NCBI GenBank assembly: GCA_002686255.1
Contig: NZAZ01000114.1
Span: 1 to 64,000 of the forward strand
Direction of reading: 5' to 3'
Source of the DNA: Rhodospirillaceae bacterium
Lineage (GTDB): Bacteria; Pseudomonadota; Alphaproteobacteria; Rhodospirillales; Casp-alpha2
Length of the DNA stretch: 64,000 bases
Position 1 is the stretch's first letter, and each line of letters opens with the position of its first letter. A program made the translations under genes and the position numbers. Below, one piece after another: positions 36,452 to 44,107 of this stretch. Under the pieces are notes generated by a model. The model was not told the DNA's origin. It was given only the letters and a program-made list of their open reading frames with translations, and made no database searches.

Positions 36452-37540
36452 TTACTCCTGAAATGCCGCCACGGCATCGACGAGGGCGCGCATTTCGTCC
36501 TCCTGGCCGATGGTGATGCGCAGGCAATCCTCCAGCCCATAAGCCTCCATGCGCCGGACGATGATGCCGCGGTCCTTGAGGAAGGCGTCGGCGGACTCGG
36601 CGTCGCGGCCGGGCCCGGTTGGAAACCGGACCAACACGAAATTGCCGGCGCTGGGGGTCACCTCAAGGCCGAGGTCTGATAACCGCTCGCCGGTCCAGGC
36701 GCGCCAGGTCTCGTTGTGTTTGCGGGCGTTGTCGGTGAATTCCGTATCGTCCAACGCCGCCACGCCGGCCGCCATGGCCGGGGCGCTGACGTTGAAGGGG
36801 CCGCGCATGCGGTTGAGGACGCCGGCGATATCCTTAGGGCAGTAGGCCCAGCCGAGACGCAAGCCCCCCAACCCGAAGATCTTGGAAAAGGTGCGCGTCA
36901 TCACCACGTTTCCGCCGCCGTCCACAAGGTCGTTGCCGGGGGAGTAGTCTTCCTCGGTGACGAATTCCGCATAGGCCGCGTCGATGACCAGGATCACGCC
37001 GTCGTCGAGGCCGCGGCGCAACCGCCACAATTCTTCCGCCGGCAGGCACGTGCCCGTCGGGTTGTTGGGGTTGGCCAAGAACAGAAGCCGGGTGTTGTCG
37101 TTGACTTGGCCCAACAACGCGTCCACATCCGCCGTCAGGTCCTTTTCCGGGGCAAACACAGGGCTCGCCCCGGCGGCCTTGGCGGCAATCGGGTACATCA
37201 GGAACCCGTGTTCGCTGTAAAGCACCTCGTCTCCCGGTCCGGCATAGGCCTGGCACAAAAGACCGATCAGCTCGTCGGAGCCGGCGCCGCAGACGATCCT
37301 CGCCGCGTCCAGGCCGTGCAGCGCCGCCAGCGCCTCGCGCAGCGCCCGGCAATCGCCGTCGGGATAGCGGTGCAGTTCCTCTCCCGCGTCGTTATAGGCG
37401 GCGGCGGCCTTGGGGCTGGGCCCGAAAGCGCTTTCGTTGCTCGACAGCTTGATGACCTTGTCCCGGCCGTCGAGAGACGTTTCGCCGCCCACGTAGGGGT
37501 CGATGTCCATGATGCCGGGGCGGGGGACGGGGTTGTTCAT
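36452..37540 (-). CDS. hisC: Histidinol-phosphate / aromatic aminotransferase
   Basis: A class I/II PLP aminotransferase of the HisC family, 362 residues. It shows IKLSSNESAFGPSPKA, NPNNPTGT and the PLP lysine in RTFSKIFGLGGLRLGW. Located between chorismate mutase and cyclohexadienyl dehydrogenase, it probably transaminates prephenate or phenylpyruvate; HisC enzymes in this context are often dual-function. The ATG overlaps the chorismate mutase stop by four bases. Confidence 0.92.
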   Translation of the reverse strand: MNNPVPRPGIMDIDPYVGGETSLDGRDKVIKLSSNESAFGPSPKAAAAYNDAGEELHRYPDGDCRALREALAALHGLDAARIVCGAGSDELIGLLCQAYAGPGDEVLYSEHGFLMYPIAAKAAGASPVFAPEKDLTADVDALLGQVNDNTRLLFLANPNNPTGTCLPAEELWRLRRGLDDGVILVIDAAYAEFVTEEDYSPGNDLVDGGGNVVMTRTFSKIFGLGGLRLGWAYCPKDIAGVLNRMRGPFNVSAPAMAAGVAALDDTEFTDNARKHNETWRAWTGERLSDLGLEVTPSAGNFVLVRFPTGPGRDAESADAFLKDRGIIVRRMEAYGLEDCLRITIGQEDEMRALVDAVAAFQE

Positions 37541-38442
37541 GATCCCGTCTCGCGTTCGTCATCGGCATCGTCTTCCAGGGCCAGTTCGGCTTCGCCCAGA
37601 GGCGTTGCGTAGCCGCCCAGGTGGAGCAGCAGCTTTATCCGCTCGTCGAGGCCGTCGGCCAGGCTCTGAATCTGCTGTCCCTCGGGGTCGATGAACCCGT
37701 AAATCTCGACCAAATAGGTCCAGGCGGCGGGCTGGTCCGGATCGTGCCAGGTCTGATGGAAGGCGATGGAAAATCCGGCTTGGCTGAGGGCGCTTTCGAT
37801 CGCCTTGAAACCGATGTCCTGTTCCGCCTCGATGGCCAGGAACGAACGGTCGCGGCCGGTTTCCTCCTGGCCGACGATGCAGACCGCCAAGGCGTCCAGT
37901 TTCGCGCCCGGGCTGTTGTCGCCGGCGATGAACGGCAACCGGGCGATGATCCTGGGCGTATCGGGGGCTTCCGAAACCAAAAGCCGCCACCAGTGTTCGC
38001 TATCGTCTGGGCGCGGCATGGGCAGGATGCCCACCGTGGCGTCTCCGTTGCACACCGCCTCGACGACGGCGCGGGATGACACATGGCGGGTCATCGGCGT
38101 GAACGAGCCGTATTGGTCGCGGGCCAAGTCCCAGCACCCCTCTTCGTCCTCGGAAACGAAGACGGAGACGGAAAAAGGCCCCTCAAAGCGAAGCGTGGCG
38201 ACGATCATCTCGCGCCACATGCGGGACAGTTCGCGTTTCGGGAAAGCGCCCGAGTGGCGGGCCATCAGGCGGTAGAGGATTTCCGCCTCCCGGGCCGGCC
38301 TGATCTTGATCTTGTCGCTTTTTTTGGCGTCGCGCACCCTTTCCACCACGCGCGTCCGCTCGATGATCAAATCATGGAGGGAATCGTCGATGGCGTCTAT
38401 TTTCCGGCGCAAGGCCCGGAGTTTGTCTTCGTCGGTTGTCAT
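37537..38442 (-). CDS. Chorismate mutase with degenerate prephenate-dehydratase-like domain
   Basis: A 301-residue protein. Residues 1-90 are an AroQ-class chorismate mutase (LRRKIDAIDDSLHDLIIERT, DAKKSDKIKIRPAREAEI). Residues about 95-200 resemble the binding-protein fold of prephenate dehydratase (AVVEAVCNGDATVGILPM). The catalytic Thr-Arg-Phe is absent: the equivalent region reads RIIARLPF. Residues about 205-280 look ACT-like. It probably converts chorismate to prephenate with an allosteric, non-catalytic C-terminus. The start is ATG 38442. It is first in the operon. Confidence 0.85.
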   Translation of the reverse strand: MTTDEDKLRALRRKIDAIDDSLHDLIIERTRVVERVRDAKKSDKIKIRPAREAEILYRLMARHSGAFPKRELSRMWREMIVATLRFEGPFSVSVFVSEDEEGCWDLARDQYGSFTPMTRHVSSRAVVEAVCNGDATVGILPMPRPDDSEHWWRLLVSEAPDTPRIIARLPFIAGDNSPGAKLDALAVCIVGQEETGRDRSFLAIEAEQDIGFKAIESALSQAGFSIAFHQTWHDPDQPAAWTYLVEIYGFIDPEGQQIQSLADGLDERIKLLLHLGGYATPLGEAELALEDDADDERETGS

Positions 38443-38590
38443 GGCGCGTGCCTGCCAAATTCCAATGGGGTCTCCGACCCTGGCCACGAGCGCCGCCGGG
38501 CCATTAACAAAAGGCTTGGCGGGCAACAATCGAGGCCAGGAAAGGCGGGCCTAGTGATAATGGCATGACCCCGTAAAATCAAAGAAAACA

Positions 38591-38619
38591 TTGACACTCC
38601 ACAGCTTGACTCCTAGCTA
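38591..38619 (+). promoter_or_regulatory. Candidate promoter of metX
   Basis: A perfect TTGACA (38591-38596) lies 17 bp before a weak -10, TAGCTA (38614-38619). The start would be near 38626, giving a leader of about 57 bases. It lies in the divergent gap between the chorismate mutase and metX genes. Confidence 0.45.
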
Positions 38620-38625
38620 TGAGAC

Positions 38626-38675
38626 CGTTTTCAGGACCTTGGAAAACGACCCTTTGAAAACGCCTACGAGGCGGA
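38626..38675 (+). promoter_or_regulatory. Structured metX leader with alternative stems
   Basis: CGTTTTC (38626-38632) can pair with GAAAACG at 38642-38648 or with an identical GAAAACG at 38656-38662. A separate small hairpin, CGCCT/AGGCG (38661-38673), overlaps the second copy and the likely ribosome-binding site. Two competing stems could form a switch. It does not match the SAM-II consensus as I know it. Confidence 0.4.
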
Positions 38676-38682
38676 ACAGATC

Positions 38683-39876
38683 ATGACCGCGCACAAAAGC
38701 CATCCCAACGGCCCAACGGAAACGGCAACGGCGGCCCCGTCTTTGCCGGGCCATCACGTGCGCCTGGGGGTTGAAAAGCCCCTTAAGCTCGATTGCGGCA
38801 TGGAGATCGCCGATTTTCCCGTCGCCTATCAGACCTATGGCGAACTGAACGCGGATAAATCCAACGCCATTTTCGTCTGCCACGCGTTGACCGGCGATCA
38901 ATACCTGGCCGAAACCCACCCCGTCACCGGCAAGGAAGGATGGTGGGAATTAATGGTCGGGCCGGGCAAGACCATCGACACGAAGCGCTATTTCGTCATC
39001 TGCCCCAATATCCTGGGCGGCTGCATGGGCACCTTCGGACCAAAGGAAACCAACCCGGAAACGGGGAAACCCTGGGGTCTGGATTTTCCGGTCATCACCA
39101 TCGGCGATATGGTCCGGTGCCAGGTGCTGTTGCTGGACCACCTGGGCATCGACAAGCTTTTTGCCGTCACCGGCGGCTCCATGGGCGGCATGCAGGTCCT
39201 GGAATGGGCTTCCAAGCACCCCAAGCGGCTGTTCGCGGCGATCCCGATCGCCGCCGCCGCCCACCATTCGGCCCAGAACATCGCCTTTCACGAAGTCGGG
39301 CGCCAGGCCATCATGGCCGATCCAGACTGGTGCGGGGGCGATTACCTGAACCAGGGAAAAAACCCGACGAAGGGGTTGGCCGTGGCGCGCATGGCCGCCC
39401 ACATCACGTATCTGTCGGACCAGTCCCTGCACCGTAAATTCGGACGCCGGTTGCAGGACCGCGACTCCTTGACCTATGGGTTCGATGCCGATTTCCAGGT
39501 CGAAAGCTACCTCCGCCACCAGGGTATTACCTTCGTTGACCGGTTCGACGCCAATTCATACCTCTATATCACCCGGGCGATGGACTACTTCGACCTGGCG
39601 GCGAACCATAACGGCAACCTGGCCGATGCCTTCAAGAACACACCGGTGCGGTTTTGCGTGATTTCGTTTACCGGCGACTGGCTGTATCCGACGGAAGAAA
39701 ACCGCCGCATCGTCCATGCCCTCAATTCGGTCGCCGCCAACGTCAGCTTCGCGGAAATCGAATCCGACAAGGGCCACGACGCCTTCCTGCTGGACGAGCT
39801 CGAATTCCATCGGCTGTTGAAGGGGTTCCTGGATGGCGCCGGCGAAAACATGGCCAACGCCGCCGGAAGCGAGTGA
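38683..39876 (+). CDS. metX: Homoserine O-acetyltransferase
   Basis: Acetylates homoserine with acetyl-CoA in methionine synthesis; some homologues use succinyl-CoA. It is 397 residues, an alpha/beta-hydrolase. The nucleophile is Ser166 in GGSMGGMQ, the acid Asp is in [11 protein letters not shown] and the His in [10 protein letters not shown]. The N-terminus carries the conserved [13 protein letters not shown]. The stop overlaps the metW start by one base. metX and metW form the usual two-gene operon. Confidence 0.94.
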   Translation: MTAHKSHPNGPTETATAAPSLPGHHVRLGVEKPLKLDCGMEIADFPVAYQTYGELNADKSNAIFVCHALTGDQYLAETHPVTGKEGWWELMVGPGKTIDTKRYFVICPNILGGCMGTFGPKETNPETGKPWGLDFPVITIGDMVRCQVLLLDHLGIDKLFAVTGGSMGGMQVLEWASKHPKRLFAAIPIAAAAHHSAQNIAFHEVGRQAIMADPDWCGGDYLNQGKNPTKGLAVARMAAHITYLSDQSLHRKFGRRLQDRDSLTYGFDADFQVESYLRHQGITFVDRFDANSYLYITRAMDYFDLAANHNGNLADAFKNTPVRFCVISFTGDWLYPTEENRRIVHALNSVAANVSFAEIESDKGHDAFLLDELEFHRLLKGFLDGAGENMANAAGSE

Positions 39877-40499
39877 TGGTCCCGGATCGCAAGTCCATCC
39901 GCGTCGACCTGCAATTGATCGCCGACATGATCGAGCCGCATTCGCGGGTGCTCGACGTCGGTTGCGGGGACGGCACGTTGTTGGATTACCTGGTCCATTT
40001 CCGCCATGTGGATGGGCGCGGAATCGAGCTCAGCACCGAAGGGGTGAAGATCTCGATCAGCGCCGGGCTGACGGTGATCCAGGGCGACGCCGACACCGAT
40101 CTCAAGGATTACCCGGACGACGCCTTCGATTACGTGGTCTTGAGCCAGGCCCTGCAGGCCATGGTCCAGCCCAAGGTGGTGCTTTCCCACCTGTTGCGTA
40201 TTTCCCGGCGCGCCATCGTGTCGTTTCCGAATTTTGCCCACTGGCGGGCGCGCCTGTCGCTGGGGATTTTGGGCCGGATGCCGGTCAGCACCACGCTGCC
40301 TCATGAATGGTACGAAACGCCCAACATTCACCTTTGCACGATCAGGGATTTCGTCGCCCTATGCCGCGAACTGGACATCCCCATCGAGTCGCAAAAGATT
40401 CTCGACGCCAGGGGCCGCGTCCGCCACGTCAGCATCGGCCTGTTTTCGGCCAATGTGTTCGGCGAACAGGCGGTGTTCCTGCTGCGAAAGAAAGACTAA
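39876..40499 (+). CDS. metW: Methionine biosynthesis protein MetW
   Basis: A 207-residue SAM-methyltransferase-fold protein that works with MetX. It shows RVLDVGCGDGTLLDYL (SAM-binding), DYVVLSQALQAM, and the MetW-specific PNFAHWRAR and LPHEWYETPNIHLCT. ATG 39876 lies in TGATG at the metX stop, so translation is coupled. The stop overlaps the stop of the convergent methyltransferase gene, leaving no intergenic space. Confidence 0.94.
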   Translation: MVPDRKSIRVDLQLIADMIEPHSRVLDVGCGDGTLLDYLVHFRHVDGRGIELSTEGVKISISAGLTVIQGDADTDLKDYPDDAFDYVVLSQALQAMVQPKVVLSHLLRISRRAIVSFPNFAHWRARLSLGILGRMPVSTTLPHEWYETPNIHLCTIRDFVALCRELDIPIESQKILDARGRVRHVSIGLFSANVFGEQAVFLLRKKD

Positions 40500-41218
40500 A
40501 CCCGAGGCGTGCGTTCCGGCACCGGCAGGTACCGGCGGCGCTTGCGGGCCGGTACGGCCCCGGCGGCGTAGATTTGTTTCACGGCTTCGGTCATGACGAC
40601 CCCGGAAAAAGTGGTGAAGGCCCTTTGCCCGACCTTTTCCCAGGCCGGGGCGGAACTGAGGATCATACGCGAGGGCATTGGCGGCACGAACAGGGCGCGG
40701 TGGGATTCGATGGGCGTGAACAGGTTGTCCCGCAAGACCCTGGAAAGCTGCCCCGGGGTGTAGGGGAGTCCGTTTCCGAAGGGGGTGCGCTCGACCCGGG
40801 CCCAGATGCCGCGCCGGTTGGGCACCACCACCAACAGCCGGCCGCTGCCCGAAAGCACGCGCCAGACCTCGCGCATCATGGGCCGCACCTGTTCGGCGCA
40901 TTCGAGGGCATGAATCAGCAGCACCCGGTCCATGCTGAGATCGGGGAAAGGCAGTTCCAGTTCATCGACAAGGGTCGTCAGGCCCGGCTCGTCCGCCGGC
41001 CAGCGCAGCACCCCCTGGGCCGCCGGCATCGCCGCCAGGATCCGCCCGGCCTGGCCCCGGAAACCATTGAGGTAAGGGGTCGCATAGCCGAGGCCGAGGA
41101 CGCTTTGGCCGGTGACGTCCGGCCACAATTCGCGCAGGCGGCGGCGGATCATCCGCCGGGCGACCTGGCCCAGGGTGGAGGCGTAAAAATCCCTTAGATC
41201 AACGGCATCGGTCCACAT
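40496..41218 (-). CDS. Class I SAM-dependent methyltransferase
   Basis: A 240-residue methyltransferase-like protein. The SAM motif is present in altered form (SVLGLGYATPYL in place of VLDLGCGxG), and DRVLLIHALECAEQ and LSGSGRLLVVVPNRRG follow. The basic C-terminus (ARKRRRYLPVPER) is typical of an alphaproteobacterial family often found near metW and glyoxalase II genes. The substrate is unknown. The start is taken at ATG 41218; ATG 41233 is an alternative. Confidence 0.8.
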   Translation of the reverse strand: MWTDAVDLRDFYASTLGQVARRMIRRRLRELWPDVTGQSVLGLGYATPYLNGFRGQAGRILAAMPAAQGVLRWPADEPGLTTLVDELELPFPDLSMDRVLLIHALECAEQVRPMMREVWRVLSGSGRLLVVVPNRRGIWARVERTPFGNGLPYTPGQLSRVLRDNLFTPIESHRALFVPPMPSRMILSSAPAWEKVGQRAFTTFSGVVMTEAVKQIYAAGAVPARKRRRYLPVPERTPRV

Positions 41219-41291
41219 GACGAGTGCCAGCATATAACAGATGCCCTGCGTTTGGCAGGTTTCCGGGCCCTGGCCATGAATGGGTCCCGGT

Positions 41292-41546
41292 TTAAGGGGT
41301 GAAGTCCCCGTCGCCGTCGGTGGCCGCGCGCTGAAGCTGTTCGAGCGCATGTTCCAGAAAGGCGGCGGGTAGGGGGTTCTGCCCAGGACACGCAATCTGT
41401 CGTCCAAGGAGGCAACGGCATAGAGAGTTTACGTCCAAGAGTTTCGCGAAAACGGAAATGATGTCCCTGTCGGGGCGGTGAGCCTTTAAATCACGAAAGA
41501 CCGCTTCTGTCATAAGAAACAAGTCGTTTTCGGCGATGGTGCTCAA
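41292..41546 (-). CDS. Small hypothetical protein
   Basis: An 84-residue protein without a recognised domain. It looks helical, with a Cys pair in SLCRCLL and a third Cys near residue 53. The start is a TTG at 41546 preceded by AGGA eight bases upstream, which supports translation despite the rare start codon. It sits upstream of the methyltransferase gene on the same strand, with a 73-bp gap, and may share its transcript. Confidence 0.5.
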   Translation of the reverse strand: MSTIAENDLFLMTEAVFRDLKAHRPDRDIISVFAKLLDVNSLCRCLLGRQIACPGQNPLPAAFLEHALEQLQRAATDGDGDFTP

Positions 41547-41650
41547 TGTTTTTTTCCTGCCTTTTGTTTATATTGTGCCGACGGCGGGCGCTGGAGGCCT
41601 AAATAAGGGTTGCCGTCCCAACCTTCAATCCCGTCTTTGTCCTTGATTGA

Positions 41651-42940
41651 TTATCCTGTTTTTTCGAACCGGTCCCACAGCCAGCGGCCGCAGTTAAGGG
41701 CCTTCGCATCTTCTCCCCGGCGCCCGATTACCTGGACGCCGATGGGCATGCCGTCGGTGCCTTTGAGCAACGGCACCGAAACCGAGGGCACGCCCAAAAG
41801 CGTCCACATGCCGTTGAAAACATGGTTGCCGGTGAAGCCAAGACCCACGGGCGCCTGTCCGGCCGCCGACGGAGTGAGCAGGGCGTCATAGTGGTCGAAC
41901 AGCCGGTCCAGCGCCTGGGCCTGCGCTTCGGCCCGGCCCAGCGCCCGGATGTAATCGGCCGACGCGATGGCGTTGCCGGCATCCACCCGTTCCATGGTTT
42001 CCTTGCGCATCTTGTCCGGCGCCTTTTCCGCCGCTTCGCCCAGGTTGGCGGCGACGTTGGCATGCATGACGGTCCTGTGGGTGGGGACGATGTCGGCGAA
42101 AACGCCCTCCAGCTCGACCTCCCGGACCCGATCGCCGAGGCCGGCGATATATTCCTCCAGGGCCTTGGCCATGTCGTCCTCGGCCTCGTTCCAGGCGGGC
42201 GTGCGGACGAAGGCAAGGCGGGGGGGATCGGCTGGTCTTTCTTCCAGCGCCGCCACCAGCTCCTGGCCCGGGGACGAACGCATGTCCCAGTCTCCGGGGT
42301 CGTGGACCATCAGCGCGTCGGCCAAAAGGGCGAGGTCTTCGACCTCGCGGCCATAGACGCCGATAGTGTCCAGCCGCCGGGCGAGCATGCTTATGCCGCA
42401 CCGGGGGATGGACCCGAACGTCGGCTTGTAGCCGAAAACGCCGCAAAAGGACGCCGGACGGATCATCGAGCCGCCGGTCTGGGTGCCGATGGACAACGGC
42501 ACCATGTTATCGGCAACCGAGGCCGCCGAACCGGAGGAAGAACCGCCGGGGGTGCGTTTCGAATCATGGGGATTGGCCGTCTTTCCCGGCGCCGTAAGCG
42601 CCCATTCCGTTGTCACCGTCTTGCCCATGATCACCGCCCCGGCCCGGCGAAGGAGCGCCGCCACCGCCGAATCTTCCAGCGGCCGGCGTCCGGCGTAATA
42701 TTCGGACCCGCATTCGGTCGGCATGTCGGCGGTGTCGAAGATATCCTTAACCCCGACCGGCAGGCCGTGCAGCGGCCCCAGCGTCTCGCCGGCGTCTTTC
42801 TTGGCGTCCAGCGCCCGGGCCTGGTCAAGGGCCAGGTTTTCGTCCAAGTACGCCCAGGCGCCGACCACCTCCTCGCGCTCGGCGATGCGGTCCAGACAGG
42901 CCCGGGTCAGTTCCTCGGCCGTGAATTCGCCGGCCTCCAT
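41651..42940 (-). CDS. Amidase signature family protein
   Basis: A Ser-cisSer-Lys hydrolase of the amidase family, at least 429 residues. Lys65 (GVKDIFDTA), Ser134 (PGGSSSGSAAS) and nucleophile Ser158 (GTQTGGSMIRP) form the triad. The first ATG (42940) truncates the family's N-terminal helix. The frame stays open and family-like upstream (SALSATAALGA), but no ATG, GTG or TTG precedes it in the intergenic space. A non-standard ATT at 42997, nine bases after GAGGGGAG, is a candidate start. It is divergent from the GntR gene. The substrate is unknown. Confidence 0.88.
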   Translation of the reverse strand: MEAGEFTAEELTRACLDRIAEREEVVGAWAYLDENLALDQARALDAKKDAGETLGPLHGLPVGVKDIFDTADMPTECGSEYYAGRRPLEDSAVAALLRRAGAVIMGKTVTTEWALTAPGKTANPHDSKRTPGGSSSGSAASVADNMVPLSIGTQTGGSMIRPASFCGVFGYKPTFGSIPRCGISMLARRLDTIGVYGREVEDLALLADALMVHDPGDWDMRSSPGQELVAALEERPADPPRLAFVRTPAWNEAEDDMAKALEEYIAGLGDRVREVELEGVFADIVPTHRTVMHANVAANLGEAAEKAPDKMRKETMERVDAGNAIASADYIRALGRAEAQAQALDRLFDHYDALLTPSAAGQAPVGLGFTGNHVFNGMWTLLGVPSVSVPLLKGTDGMPIGVQVIGRRGEDAKALNCGRWLWDRFEKTG

Positions 42941-43024
42941 CGCGCCCAGGGCGGCAGTGGCGCTGAGCGCCGAAAGTTGTCGTTCGGGTACGGAAATGGT
43001 CTGGGACTCCCCTCTTTGATCTCT

Positions 43025-43036
43025 ATTGTATACAAT
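43025..43036. promoter_or_regulatory. Perfect 12-bp palindrome, likely GntR/FCD operator
   Basis: ATTGTATACAAT is a perfect palindrome between the divergent amidase and GntR genes. The core TTGTATACAA fits the tGTnnACa-type sites of FadR/FCD-subfamily regulators. It is placed to control both genes. Confidence 0.7.
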
Positions 43037-43122
43037 CCGGCATTGAAGCCGCTAGCCTTCCCTTGTTTGGTCGAGCATCTTAGGGCAGGCGCGCCCCTGG
43101 TGAAACAACGCTGGAACCGCCG

Positions 43123-43800
43123 ATGACGACGGACACCCTTAAACAAGCGGCCCCGGAAAATCAGGGGACCTCGCTCGGCGAATTCGTGTTGGGGCGGCTT
43201 AGAGACGCCATCCGCGATCGCCGCTATCAGCCGGGACAGCGTATCCGCGAGGCCGAGGTCGCCCAGTGGTTGGGCGTCAGCCGGACGCCGGTCCGCGAAG
43301 CCTTCCGGCGGTTGCAGGCGGACGGTCTATTGGTGCTGACCCCATGGCGCGGCGCCCAGGTGGCGGAACTGGGCCGCCAACAGGTGGTGGAACTTTACGC
43401 CATGCGCCAGGCCCTGGAAGGCACCGCCGCCGGGCTTGCCGCCGAACACGCAAGCGCGGCCGAGGTCGACCTGTTGTTTGACCTTATTGAGCAGGACCAG
43501 GCCGCCCAAGGAGAGCCGAACCGTTTGGCGGAAATCAACCGGCGTTTCCACGAAGCCGTCTACGGGGCGGCCCATAACCGGTATCTGTTGGAAGCCTTGA
43601 ATGCGCTTGACGATTCGCTGGCGCTTCTCAAATCCACCACCTACGAGGTACCGGGCCGGGCCGAGGCGGCGCGCCAGGAGCATATCGGGATTGCCGAGGC
43701 CATCAGGCGGCGCGATTCGGAGACCGCCGAACAAGCCGCCAGGGCGCATATCTCGACCGCCGAAAAGGCGCGGCTGAAGCTTCTTTTCGGTGATGATTGA
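43123..43800 (+). CDS. GntR family transcriptional regulator, FCD subfamily
   Basis: A 225-residue regulator. The N-terminal winged helix includes LRDAIRDRRYQPGQRIREAE and LGVSRTPVREAFRRLQADG. The C-terminal all-helical FCD ligand domain keeps the metal/ligand pattern (MRQALEGTAAGLAAEHA, NRRFHEAVYGAAHN, EHIGIAEAI with His). It probably represses the divergent amidase gene through the palindrome at 43025-43036, and possibly the downstream aldehyde oxidoreductase gene. Confidence 0.92.
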   Translation: MTTDTLKQAAPENQGTSLGEFVLGRLRDAIRDRRYQPGQRIREAEVAQWLGVSRTPVREAFRRLQADGLLVLTPWRGAQVAELGRQQVVELYAMRQALEGTAAGLAAEHASAAEVDLLFDLIEQDQAAQGEPNRLAEINRRFHEAVYGAAHNRYLLEALNALDDSLALLKSTTYEVPGRAEAARQEHIGIAEAIRRRDSETAEQAARAHISTAEKARLKLLFGDD

Positions 43801-44107
43801 CGCCAGCCGCCCCCGGCCCTAGTGGATAGGATCCAACATAGGGACCCCATACGATGGCTCCCCAAGTTCATCCGGAAAGGCGCGCGATGCGTGGTGATGC
43901 TGGCCCATCACAAGCATCGGGCAACGCCTCCGGTGGGCTTGGGAAGCCGCCCCCCCCTGGGGCGCTTTGGGGTGCCGCTTTGTGGGTCCCCTATCCCGGC
44001 TTCTTGGGGCGGCAAGTTTCGCTTGAGTTTCCGGGCCGTTGACCCCAATTTTTCTCCAAAGGCCGGGCAAAGACCGAGCCCCGCGCCGGCAAAAGGATAA
44101 CCAAGAC
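43801..44107. other. Intergenic region before the aldehyde oxidoreductase gene
   Basis: A 307-bp gap, open in several frames but with no ribosome-binding site or known product, and rich in runs of C and G (43949-43995). I saw no terminator or clear promoter. It might be a decayed gene fragment or a dispersed repeat; nothing in this window repeats it. Confidence 0.4.

Noticed and set aside
38591-38682. SAM-II riboswitch upstream of metX
   Set aside because: The conserved segments of the family are not recognisable; only a short alternative-stem leader is seen.
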